14,689 nt of DNA. It comes from CAVOJV01 sp963696325 (GTDB lineage Bacteria > Pseudomonadota > Gammaproteobacteria > Competibacterales > Competibacteraceae). The notes beneath the pieces are model-generated. The model did not search any database, was not told the origin of the DNA, and was given only the letters and a program-made list of their open reading frames with translations. A program made the translations under genes and the position numbers. The stretch spans positions 1-14,689 of the forward strand of contig CAVOJV010000055.1 of assembly GCA_963696325.1 (NCBI GenBank). The letters run 5' to 3'. This document shows positions 6,326-13,183 of the stretch, one piece after another (the stretch's first letter is position 1; each line of letters opens with the position of its first letter).

Positions 6326-7324
6326 TTACAAGATTCGCGGGTCGTCGTCCCAAACGACTTGGTAACCTCCGGCATCATCGACAAACACCATCGCTCCGCG
6401 ACCACTTATCCAGCCGTGCGTCACCCCTTCGACTTTCATACCTTTCTTGAACCTCAGGCCGTCGAAGTGTCGGACAATCCCCTGGGCATTGCCGTCCCAC
6501 GAATACAGCGCGAATGGCGCTTTTGAATCGCTGGTTGAATTGCCCACGACGATCAGCAGAACGCCGCGAGAAGCATCAAACTCGATCGACCGAATGCCTT
6601 GCTCCTCCGTGTTCGCTTTGATCGCCAGAGGAATTGACGGCAGCATCTCCATGTTGCTCAACTCCCAGGGACCATCGATCTGTTTAAGCCGGACCCGCAG
6701 GACAAGCGGTTTCTTATCGATGACGGGTGTCCGCACGCCAAGCAAGAGGGCCCGATCCTTTGGGTGCCATCCCATGGCCTCGATGTTCAAACCGCCATCA
6801 TCGGGTACGTAGCGCGGAAACTTACCCAGTTCCGGTGCGTTTTTAACAAGCCACTCGCGGATTCCCGACAGGACTTCTGCTTCCAGTCGATCATCATCTC
6901 CGCAGGAAAGCCGCAACAGGCAGTTTCTGGGAGCGAATTCCTTGCCGCGTTTGCTCCGCTTTTTGCAAGGTTTTTTCCGCTGCTTCAGGCTGAACGAAGC
7001 ATTCGCAAAAATCAGCCTGCGGCCGTTGGATTGCACATACGCCAATCCTTCCAGGTCATCGACCGTTCCCGCGGCGATTCCTTGGATCGGACGCCTGATG
7101 AGCGGACAGGCCATGGCCCCATCCGCCGCGAGCTGCAACTCAAACAGCGCATCGCTGACATTGTTGTCGCAGAACAGGAATTTGGAATCACCGATCGCAA
7201 CGATCTCAGAAGCGTTATAGGGCTCCGGGCCAGGGCGCTCGCCAAACGCGATCGGCTTGATTCGCTCGTACTTTTGAGACCTACCTGGGGTCTCTTCGTC
7301 CACAACACGTCGGCGCTTTCCCAT
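6326..7324 (-). CDS. DUF3616 domain protein
   Basis: The product has 332 residues from ATG 7324. A GTG two codons upstream is possible, but GGAGG lies 5 nt before the ATG and supports it. Hallmarks of the DUF3616 beta-propeller-like family are visible: VDDLEGLAYV (about 88-97), GGLNIEAMGWHPKDRALLLG (about 177-196) with VRTPV, and GIRSIEFDASRGVLLIVVG (about 243-261). No signal peptide is seen, and a basic cluster (KQRKKPCKKRSKRGK, about 114-128) interrupts the propeller. The family has no firmly established biochemical role. The gene stands alone on the minus strand and appears intact, with coding GC slightly lower than the other genes. Confidence 0.85.
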   Translation of the reverse strand: MGKRRRVVDEETPGRSQKYERIKPIAFGERPGPEPYNASEIVAIGDSKFLFCDNNVSDALFELQLAADGAMACPLIRRPIQGIAAGTVDDLEGLAYVQSNGRRLIFANASFSLKQRKKPCKKRSKRGKEFAPRNCLLRLSCGDDDRLEAEVLSGIREWLVKNAPELGKFPRYVPDDGGLNIEAMGWHPKDRALLLGVRTPVIDKKPLVLRVRLKQIDGPWELSNMEMLPSIPLAIKANTEEQGIRSIEFDASRGVLLIVVGNSTSDSKAPFALYSWDGNAQGIVRHFDGLRFKKGMKVEGVTHGWISGRGAMVFVDDAGGYQVVWDDDPRIL

Positions 7325-7329
7325 TTTCA

Positions 7330-7334
7330 CCTCC
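7330..7334 (-). promoter_or_regulatory. Ribosome binding site GGAGG for the DUF3616 gene
   Basis: GGAGG on the minus strand ends 5 nt before ATG 7324. It overlaps the alternative GTG start (7330-7328), so it favours the ATG. Confidence 0.55.
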
Positions 7335-7809
7335 CAAATTGGCGAGCCAGAGGTGCTGTGTAGTCCCTGCTCGGCGAAAAATCAACTACCTCGCTCTCAA
7401 TGCCTCACGATCTCGCCAGGCAGAAGACAAAATCGCCCGCACCCGACGTTCGTAGCCGCCGATCGCTTCGCCGTAGTGGAATCCACTACATCACCGGGTT
7501 GAAAGCAAAGGATAGGAAATCTAACCGTTTACACGAAAGTATCATGCCCCCCTTACCCCTCGGTCAAGGGTCTTGTCGACCGGCACGAAGATGCGATGGC
7601 GGGTTCGGGTGGGTCTGAGACAGCCTGGGGGGAAGTGTTAGAGGCTATTTGCTCTGCCAGCCAGTCCGCTTTGCCACGAACCCCGCGGTCAGGAAAACCC
7701 TTGCAGGGAAACCCTGATTTTTATTCAAAAATTAGAGTGTTATGATTTCGATCAGTCTCAGAGGTTCACGAGACAAGAAATCGATCATTTCCAAAAGGAT
7801 ACCGAAATT
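7335..7809. other. Intergenic region with solo repeat end and leader hairpin
   Basis: No convincing gene. A 72-codon plus-strand frame at 7400-7618 has an arginine/proline-rich product and runs through the repeat, so it is not accepted. The region holds the solo repeat at 7507-7543 and, near 7744-7781, a potential two-part hairpin: GATTTC with GAAATC outside GTCTC with GAGAC. The hairpin lies in the presumed leader of the broken L,D-transpeptidase-like gene, whose ribosome binding site AAGGA is at 7795-7799. Confidence 0.4.
7507..7543 (+). repeat. Solo copy of the end of the 320-bp MITE-like element
   Basis: 36 of 37 bases match 1646-1682 in the same orientation. The flanks on both sides are unrelated to those of the first copy, and the opposite end of the element is not found nearby. 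Confidence 0.6.
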
Positions 7810-8417
7810 ATGATGCGTAACGCGATCGGGGCGTTCAAGCTGGCGGCGCCAGTCGGCGGATGGCTGCTCGGCATGACACCCGTGCGGTCACCGCCAACGC
7901 GCATTCGGCGCCGGTAAATCGTCCATCCGGGCCTCGCGGCGCCGGTCGATCTCAACGCCAGCGGGAAGGCGCTTCCTCCGGCAGAATTGGCGGGCAATTT
8001 CCTCTGGGAGCCGCAAAAGGCCCCTCAAGGCCCGGTCAGCATCCTGATCAGCGGATCTGACCGCCGGATGTAAGTCTATCGCAACGGCGTCCTCATCGGC
8101 GAGGTCGGGGTGCGAATCAGCGATCCCCAGTAACCGCTCGGGGCCGGCGTGTTTATCGCGCTGGAGGGTTATGCCAACGAGCCCAACGTCTATGTACCGG
8201 GCCGGCCAACGCCGCGCTGGATGGGGGTGGGCCTGCCGTCGCGCACCGGCCATTGCCGGCGCGGCACGACATCGCCGAACGGGTACGCCCGCCGGCGCAG
8301 TTTTCCCGACTGGTGTACGAGCTGTTGCGACCCGGCGCCACGCTGATGGTCACCGACCGGCCGGCAATGCCCCAAATCCGGACCCAACCGGGCTTTCGGA
8401 TCATGGCCGACTCCTAA
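7810..8417 (+). pseudogene. L,D-transpeptidase (YkuD)-like periplasmic protein, multiply broken
   Basis: From ATG 7810 a signal-peptide-like start (KLAAPVGGWLLGMTP) is followed, through frameshifts near 7877 and 7918, by LNASGKALPPAELAGNFLWE and then GPVSILISGSDRRM-(stop)-VYRNGVLIGEV. That is the opening strand pair of the YkuD fold. In-frame TAA codons lie at 8071-8073 and 8131-8133. The frame goes on through GVFIALEGYANEPNVYVPG and PTPRWMGVGLPS, shifts near 8245, and ends with VYELLRPGATLMVTD...GFRIMADS at TAA 8415-8417. The usual HGx(n)SxGC catalytic stretch is not visible, so even the ancestor may have lacked cross-linking activity. The ISAzo13-family element starts on the base after the stop codon. 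Confidence 0.7.
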
Positions 8418-9750
8418 GGCGATTTCCGGGAAAAAACATCCCTGGCGAGGTACAATTTAATATTCACCTTACCGATCGAGTATGAGCGTGCTATCGACCA
8501 CTGAGCCGACCATTGTGCCCTTGAGCGCCTCCCAAATTGAAGACCTGAAATTGGCGAGTTCGAAAATGTCTGGAGCGGAACGCCGAACTTTCCAGGCCGC
8601 GATGACGTGGAAATATTGCCGGGGCAATGCCCGCCAGGCCGAGCGGGTGTTGGGTTGGAACCGTGACACGGTCGAGTTGGGCTTGCATGAACAGCGCACC
8701 GGCATCACGTGCTTGGGAGCGCAAGCGGCTTGTTGCGGAAACCGGCTGTGGGAGGAGAAGTACCCGGTGGTGGCGGAAGCGCTCTGGGCCTTGGCGGAAT
8801 CTCACTGTCAACAAGACCCGACCTTCCGCGGGACGCTATCGTACACCCGGCTGACGGCAGCGGAAGCCTTCCAACAGCTCCGCGCTCAAGGTTTCCCAGA
8901 GGACGACTTACCGTCGCCCAGTACGATAGGCGGAGGTTCTGAACCGGAACGGCTACCGCCTGCGTCAGGTCGTCAAGGCCAAGCCCCAAAAAAACTCCCG
9001 GAAACGGATGCCATCTTTGCCAACCTGGCGGAAAAGGACGGGAACCCCACCACGGGTGCGACGGGCGTAGAGGAGGGCCAAATCATGCGCCTGAGCATCG
9101 ACTGAAAAGCCACCGTGAATATCCGGGACTACTCACGGGGCGGAAAAACCCGCGGATACCAGAGCGGCCAACCACGATATGGGCTGTAAGGAAAAATATG
9201 TGCCGTTTGGCATCATGGAGGAAGATAGCGGGCAGTTGCGTCTGACGTTCGGCAGTTCCTTCAAGACCAGTGATTTTATCGTCGATAGCCTGGAGGACTG
9301 GTGGAAAGCGATCCCGGTGGAGAAGCAGCCGAGATACCCACCTGCAACTCAAGGTGGACAATGGCCCGGAAAGCAGCGGTAGGCGCACGCAGTTCCTCCA
9401 GCGTATGGTGGCGTTCGCCGACGACACGGACAAAGTCATCCAGTTATTGTACTACCCGCCCTCCACAGCGAATACAATCCCATCAACGGTGTTGGGGCAT
9501 TCTGGAACAGCATTGGAATGGAACCCTGCTGGTGGATGCCGAAACGATGTTGGAATGGGCCAAACGCATGACCTGGAAAGGCATCCGGCCTATCGTCAAA
9601 TTGAGCCGCACGACCTATCGGAAAGGCATCTCACTGTCCAAGAAAGCGATGCGGGAGATTGAGGCCCGTTTGGAACCCAACCCGCTCTTGCCCAAGTGGG
9701 ACATTCTGATTCGGCCTGCATGATGGGTGCTTTTATTCTCGGAAATCACC
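8418..9750 (+). mobile_element. ISAzo13-family insertion sequence (decayed)
   Basis: The left end GGCGATTTCCGGGAAAAAAC and the right end, read inward, GGTGATTTCCGAGAATAAAA are inverted repeats with a few mismatches. They enclose one transposase gene. TAA flanks both sides (8415-8417 and 9751-9753), which may be a 3-bp target duplication. If so, the left copy doubles as the stop codon of the L,D-transpeptidase-like gene. The element is 1333 bp. Confidence 0.7.
8482..9723 (+). pseudogene. ISAzo13-family DDE transposase with frameshifts and a stop
   Basis: The reconstructed product is about 413 residues, near full length. The N-terminal part reads MSGAERRTFQAAMTWKYCRG, ARQAERVLGWNRDTVELGL and LWEEKYPVVAEALWALAES. 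The catalytic core has the first Asp in MRLSID just before a TGA (9103-9105), the second Asp in LKVDNGPESSGRR, and the Glu in WGILEQHWNG. An extra base near 8929 and a missing A in the A7 run at 8987-8993 cancel each other. Further shifts lie near 9150-9165, 9330-9345 and 9470-9490. The end (RTTYRKGISLSKKAMREIEA ... WDILIRPA) is intact. It cannot produce an active protein, though full-length similarity suggests fairly recent decay or poor sequence quality. Confidence 0.85.
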
Positions 9751-9752
9751 TA

Positions 9753-10618
9753 AGAACCTGTTTACGATCTTCTGAGGAGCAGGGCGAGGAAGGCAAGTGC
9801 GACCATCTGAAGGCTGGTGTTGAGCTTGCGTTCGCAGTTTTTCCAGAGGCGGCGGCACTTTTCAAGCCAGGCGAAGGAACGCTCGACAACCCAGCGTTTG
9901 GGGATAACGGCGAAGGTGTGAAGTTCGCTGCGCTTGGCGACCTCGACCGTCGCGCTCAGCAAGGCTTGCACGCTTGTGGCGAACGGTTCTCCGGTATAGC
10001 TGCCGTCGACAAGGACATTCTGGACGTTGCCAAGGGCCTCGTTGTGCAAAGCAAAAGCCTCCAAGGCTCCAGCGCGGTCCGTGACGTTGGCCGTGGTGAT
10101 GTGGATCGCGTGGGGCAGGCCGTTGGTGTCGACGGCGATGTGACGCTTGATACCGGAAACGAGCTTGCCGCCGTCATAGCCTTTGTCTTCTGCGGTATCC
10201 GTGTTCTTCACACTTTGCGCGTCAACGATGAGGAAGGTGGTCCGTGCGCTCCGCCCAAGGCTTTGTCGGACCTCGCCAACCACATTTTTTAAGGCCTCTT
10301 CCAAGAGGCTTGGTTGTCCTTCCCGTTTCGCGCTCCATTTGCGGAAGTAGGCGTACACATTGCTCCAGTCCGGAAACTCCTTGGGCACCATCCGCCACTG
10401 GCAACCGCTTTTCAGCACATACAGGATGCCGCAGAAAAGATCATACAAGTCAAGGTCGCGCGGCTTGGTCTTCTTGCGGGCAGTCTCAAGCAGAGGGCGG
10501 ATCCGTTCAAACTGTTCGCGGCTGATGTCGCTCGGGTAGGTATGGGCCATGGCTGACTCCTCGGTTGCCGGAGTCCCCTTAGAATCGCTTTCCTCTCAAA
10601 AGATCATAAACAGGCTCT
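9753..10618 (-). mobile_element. Intact IS5-family insertion sequence
   Basis: The ends AGAACCTGTTTACGATCTTC (plus strand, left) and AGAGCCTGTTTATGATCTTT (minus strand, right) form an inverted repeat with only a few mismatches. TA flanks both ends, and the exact border is uncertain by 1-2 bases. It holds one complete transposase gene. It lies directly between the ISAzo13 element and the plasmid replication gene, so it is probably the youngest insertion here and may have replaced the native region upstream of repA. Confidence 0.75.
9762..10550 (-). CDS. IS5-family transposase
   Basis: The product has 262 residues with no interruption. The N-terminal DUF4096-like segment (DLDLYDLFCGILYVLKSGCQ with WRMVPKEFPDW) is followed by the DDE core: Asp110 (FLIVDAQSV), Asp182 (VLVDGSYTG) and Glu223 (WVVERSFAWLEKCRRLWKN). 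The length and the motif spacing are those of active IS5-family enzymes of the single-frame kind. The start ATG 10550 has GAGGAG 6 nt upstream. The gene reads away from repA and stops 9 bp inside the left end of the element. Of all the transposases in the window this is the only one able to yield a full product. Confidence 0.9.
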   Translation of the reverse strand: MAHTYPSDISREQFERIRPLLETARKKTKPRDLDLYDLFCGILYVLKSGCQWRMVPKEFPDWSNVYAYFRKWSAKREGQPSLLEEALKNVVGEVRQSLGRSARTTFLIVDAQSVKNTDTAEDKGYDGGKLVSGIKRHIAVDTNGLPHAIHITTANVTDRAGALEAFALHNEALGNVQNVLVDGSYTGEPFATSVQALLSATVEVAKRSELHTFAVIPKRWVVERSFAWLEKCRRLWKNCERKLNTSLQMVALAFLALLLRRS

Positions 10619-10678
10619 TAGCGGTAGGTGCTTAGGATTAAGAGCGCACATGCAAAGTTACTTGTTATCTACTGAGGT

Positions 10679-11783
10679 ATGATGCCCCCGAAAGTGATAG
10701 CCAAGAAGGAAAAGCCCGTAATCCCGCCGGGCGAGGCCGATTTTCAGGGCAAACAGCTTGATCTATTCCGTTCGTTCCTTTGCAACGGCGCGGACGAGCG
10801 CGACCGGCTTTCTAACACTTTTGAATTGTGGGATAGCGTGCCGCGTTACGCCATGTCACGGCAGCAGATGACCAAAATTCGCAAGGAGAAAGGCTTTCTT
10901 TCCTTGCATCAAGTCACTTTTCAATATCGTGGCCGCTCCCTTGAAGTCCGCATACAGGCCGCCCGAATCTTCGACGAGAAGACCCGCACGGAAACCGATT
11001 ACTACCCCAGCGCAAATGAAGAACTGATCGAGGATGCCCTACGGAAGATTGCCGCCGAGCAGCGGAACGCCTTTTTTGACAGGCCGAATTACCGTAGCGG
11101 TGTTGTGTTCACGCTGCACATGCTGCGCGAAGAATTGAAAAGGCGCGGTCATACCCGTTCATATCAAGAGATCGTTTTAAGCCTGAAAATCTTGGCGCGT
11201 AGCTCGATTGAAATCCTTACTACGGACGGCAAAGACGGGGAGGGGTTCACCATAAGCAGCTATTTTTCGGGCTTGTCGGCGGTTTCGAAGAACAAGCTTG
11301 CCGAAGACCCGCAAGCAAAATGGATCGTGCAATTTCACCCGCTCGTCACACAGGCCATAGATGCCTTGACCTACCGGCAATTCAACTACGCGCAGATGAT
11401 GGGGCACCGAGCAGCTTGCACGCTGGCTTCACAAGCAACTGTCGCTCAAGTTCACTTTTGCCAGCCTCACCACGTCCTTTGAAATGCGCTACAGCACCAT
11501 CAAGCGCGACAGTGCTTTGCTGGAGGGCTACAAGCAGGAGCGGCAAGCCGTCGTCGCGCTCGATGCCGCATGGGATGAATTGAAGGCAAGCGGCGTGCTG
11601 ATGAAGGTTGCAAAAAACCAGATACGCGGCGGCCGTGGCAAGCTAGAAGACGTGGTTTATACTTTCATGGCTTCGCTTAATTTCGTGTCGGAGGTGAAAG
11701 CCGCCAACAAACGCCAGTCTGTCACCGTCGCATCGGCAGCAGCCTCTGTGGACAATTCTGCGCCGAGCATCAAGAGGCGGTAG
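10679..11783 (+). CDS. repA: Plasmid replication initiator RepA, with a one-base frameshift
   Basis: The first frame runs from ATG 10679 (or ATG 10682, better spaced from GAGG at 10674-10677). It reads LDLFRSFLCNGADERDRLSN, WDSVPRYAMSRQQMTKIR, DYYPSANEELIEDALRKIA and RSGVVFTLHMLREELKRRGH. This is the winged-helix initiator type found with iteron plasmids; such proteins bind the iterons, open the origin and recruit the host helicase. Near 11401-11404 (GGGG) the frame shifts. Removing one G gives MMGTEQLARWLHKQLSLKF and continues through TFASLTTSFEMRYSTIKRDS to the TAG at 11781-11783, for about 367 residues. That stop codon is inside the first iteron. Only 60 bp separate it from the IS5 element, so its own promoter may be lost. 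It could be broken, or intact with a homopolymer sequencing error. Confidence 0.85.
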
Positions 11784-12099
11784 GTATAGCTGACGGGTCG
11801 CGGCTTGTCGCGGTAGGTATAGCTGACGGGTCGCCGGAAAAGCGGTAGTATAGCTGACGGGTCGCGGTAGGTATAGCTGACGGGTCGCGTTTTCTTAACA
11901 ATTTTTAACCATTTTTGGTCCTTCGCAGGGCGCGGAGCCGGTAGGTATAGCTGACGGGTTGCCGGAAAAGCGGTAGGTATAGCTGACGGGTTGCCGGAAA
12001 AGCGGTAGGTATAGCTGACGGGTCGCGGCCACCGCGCCAAAAATCGCCGATTTTTGGCGCAATCGGATGTGCAGATGGTAGGTATAGCTGACGGGTCGC
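11779..12099 (+). repeat. Eight direct iterons of an iteron-type plasmid origin
   Basis: The repeat is GGTAGGTATAGCTGACGGGT followed by CGC or TGC. Copies lie at 11779-11801, 11812-11834, 11844-11865 (one base shorter), 11866-11888, 11940-11962, 11972-11994, 12004-12026 and 12077-12099, all in the same orientation. Start-to-start distances are 33, 32, 22, 74, 32, 32 and 73 bp, each near a multiple of 10.5. Several spacers repeat CGGAAAAGC or GCCGGAAAAGC. The position directly behind repA and beside AT-rich DNA is typical of RepA binding sites. The uniform orientation and repeated short spacers argue against CRISPR. Confidence 0.92.
12034..12060. repeat. Perfect 27-nt palindrome between iterons 7 and 8
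   Basis: GCGCCAAAAATCG and CGATTTTTGGCGC are exact 13-bp inverted arms around a single C. It lies in one of the two long gaps of the iteron array. It could be a hairpin, an operator for a dimeric protein, or a host-factor site. Confidence 0.7.
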
Positions 12100-12103
12100 G
12101 GCA

Positions 12104-12195
12104 CAAAAACAGTCATAAGACTTTGTTTTTGTTAGTAAAAAAAATAAATTTTTTGCCCTTATTCTTTTATCCTTTAATTTATTCTTTTCTTTTTC
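12104..12195. other. AT-rich tract with an imperfect hairpin, likely the origin unwinding region
   Basis: Directly after the last iteron, CAAAAAC-A-GTC pairs with GAC-TTT-GTTTTTG (12104-12131). About 65 bp of almost pure A and T runs follow. Such a tract next to iterons is where initiators usually melt DNA. The hairpin could instead end repA transcription. Confidence 0.55.
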
Positions 12196-12421
12196 TTTAA
12201 GGCACGTATCCGCTTCAGGAACTGTGCTGATACCAACTTAAAGTAGCCGCGCGCTCTTACCGGACAATTCGCTTCGTCTTCAAGAATAAAACTTATTGGC
12301 AGCTTATAACATCATCTTTTTAAATGCTTACGCAGGTACACCCCTCATAAGGAATTCGCTACGCTCATGATTTTTTAATAACCAAACCCGACCACCCTCA
12401 CCAACCTCGCCACCCCAGCAA

Positions 12422-12450
12422 CGAACCTAAAAAAAAGCAAAAGAGGTTCG
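12422..12450. repeat. 7-bp hairpin with A-rich loop
   Basis: CGAACCT and AGGTTCG are perfect inverted arms around a 15-nt loop made almost only of A. No T run follows on either strand, so it is a poor fit to an intrinsic terminator. Confidence 0.4.
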
Positions 12451-12478
12451 GCAGCAAAGCACAAAAATCCTATAGGAC

Positions 12479-12523
12479 CCTGGCGCAAACTAACTAGGCG
12501 ATTTCACGCCTGTTTACGCCAGG
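12479..12523. repeat. 45-nt bulged, two-level hairpin
   Basis: The outer arms CCTGGCGCAAAC and GTTTACGCCAGG pair over 12 positions with one C-A mismatch. Inside, after a one-sided 5-nt bulge (TAACT), AGGCG and CGCCT pair around ATTTCA. This resembles a folded single-stranded DNA or RNA site more than a simple terminator. Confidence 0.5.
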
Positions 12524-12718
12524 AGACCTCAACCTAGCGAAGGCTCGAATCTCGGCAAAATCAGGGATGCCTTCCGCCGCTTTGCAGGCTCTCGCACCCT
12601 CCCGACACCCGCGGTCGGGTTGAAGCCACCGCCTATTCCCGATAAACTGGGTTTATGATCCACTGCCTAAACGTCCCGTCATGGAAACCGCACCGGCGCC
12701 TCTCAATGCCAGGACGGC

Positions 12719-13087
12719 GTGGCCACCTGTCGAGGCGACGCCGCCCTGGCGCGCGCGTTGACCGAACAATACCGGACCAGCCTGCCTGCAGAGCAGGCCA
12801 CGCTGGCCCAGGCATATGCCATCACGCCACCGGACTGGGCAACCATCCGCGCCCGGGTGCACCGCCTGCAGTCGGGCAGCGCCTACCTCGGCATCGAGCG
12901 GATCGCGGGGGCCGCGCGGCGCGTGGAGGACTGTATTCGCACGCAGGACTCGAGGGCCGCCCGGGCGGCGGCGTGGCAAGCCCTCGAGCAGACTTTTAAG
13001 GAGTTTTTGAACGTCTCCCCAGCGGAATGGGACGCGCGACTGACGGTCGTAACCAGGCCCTCAGCCGACGCTTTTCGCCGTACCTAA
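12719..13087 (+). CDS. Hpt (histidine phosphotransfer) domain protein, possibly a hybrid-kinase remnant
   Basis: There are 122 residues from GTG 12719, nearly all one Hpt domain. A leading helix (GDAALARALTEQYRTSLPAE) is followed by a second (QATLAQAYAITPPDWATIRA) and the phospho-accepting helix RVHRLQSGSAYLGIERIAGA with His48. The motif HRLxSGSAYLG matches the BarA/hybrid-kinase pattern HKLxGxxxYxG, except that Ser replaces the usual Gly four residues after the His. Such domains relay phosphate from a receiver domain to a response regulator. No receiver or kinase domain is found upstream: the same frame has a TAA at 12668, and no better start than GTG was seen. It may be a stand-alone Hpt or the cut-off end of a hybrid sensor kinase. 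The tail 105-122 is unrelated to the domain. Confidence 0.7.
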   Translation: MATCRGDAALARALTEQYRTSLPAEQATLAQAYAITPPDWATIRARVHRLQSGSAYLGIERIAGAARRVEDCIRTQDSRAARAAAWQALEQTFKEFLNVSPAEWDARLTVVTRPSADAFRRT

Positions 13088-13119
13088 GCGGGCTTCATCA
13101 TAACGCGGTGAGCCTTCGC

Positions 13120-13156
13120 CCCCAGCCCCGAGAACGTGCCATTCTCCGGGCTGGGG
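13120..13156. terminator. Strong GC-rich hairpin after the Hpt gene
   Basis: CCCCAGCCCCGAGAA pairs with TTCTCCGGGCTGGGG (one mismatch) around a 7-nt loop. It begins 33 bp after the Hpt stop and lies 28 bp before the receptor start. No T tract follows, so termination would not be the standard intrinsic kind. It could also act in the leader of the receptor gene. Confidence 0.5.
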
Positions 13157-13183
13157 GGTGGCAATTAACCGGGGTAATCGCCC

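Larger units (their letters stand above)
11779..12195. other. oriV: Putative plasmid replication origin (oriV)
   Basis: The region joins the eight iterons, a 27-nt perfect palindrome and a strongly AT-rich tract immediately downstream of repA. A second AT-rich patch (about 11890-11922) sits between iterons 4 and 5. No clear DnaA box was recognised by eye. The arrangement is that of iteron-controlled theta replicons. Confidence 0.75.
12196..12718. other. Non-coding stretch with hairpins between the origin and the Hpt gene
   Basis: No gene is supported in this 500-bp stretch. Stop codons are frequent in all frames, and base composition moves from AT-rich to GC-rich along it. It contains two strong hairpins (listed separately) and a CCCGAC/GTCGGG inverted repeat at 12601-12619. 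An 11-nt match to the end of the 111-bp repeat (TACCAACTTAA) lies at 12231-12241. It may hold plasmid accessory sites such as an antisense RNA or transfer origin, but none can be assigned. Confidence 0.4.

Noticed and set aside
7400..7618. 72-codon plus-strand frame
   Set aside because: It runs through the solo repeat copy, has a low-complexity basic product and no ribosome binding site.
7810..8417. Stop-codon reassignment because both in-frame stops are TAA
   Set aside because: Frameshifts are also present, and intact genes nearby (for example DUF3616, ending TAA) use TAA as a normal stop.
11779..12099. CRISPR-like array of eight 22-23-bp repeats
   Set aside because: Spacers vary from none to about 50 bp, several are copies of each other, and the array follows a replication initiator beside AT-rich DNA. 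It is an iteron origin.
10670..12200. Toxin-antitoxin, partition or mobilisation genes beside the origin
   Set aside because: No frame in this region besides repA has a convincing start, product or family resemblance.
12231..12247. Third copy of the 111-bp repeat (TACCAACTTAA)
   Set aside because: Only about 11 bases match one end. Too short to call a copy, though it could be a remnant.
12479..12523. Integron attC site
   Set aside because: The ends do not match the RYYYAAC/GTTRRRY core boxes, and there is no integrase or cassette array in the window.
12540..12580. tRNA-like GCTCGAATCTCGG
   Set aside because: It resembles a T-loop, but no acceptor, anticodon or D arm can be folded around it.
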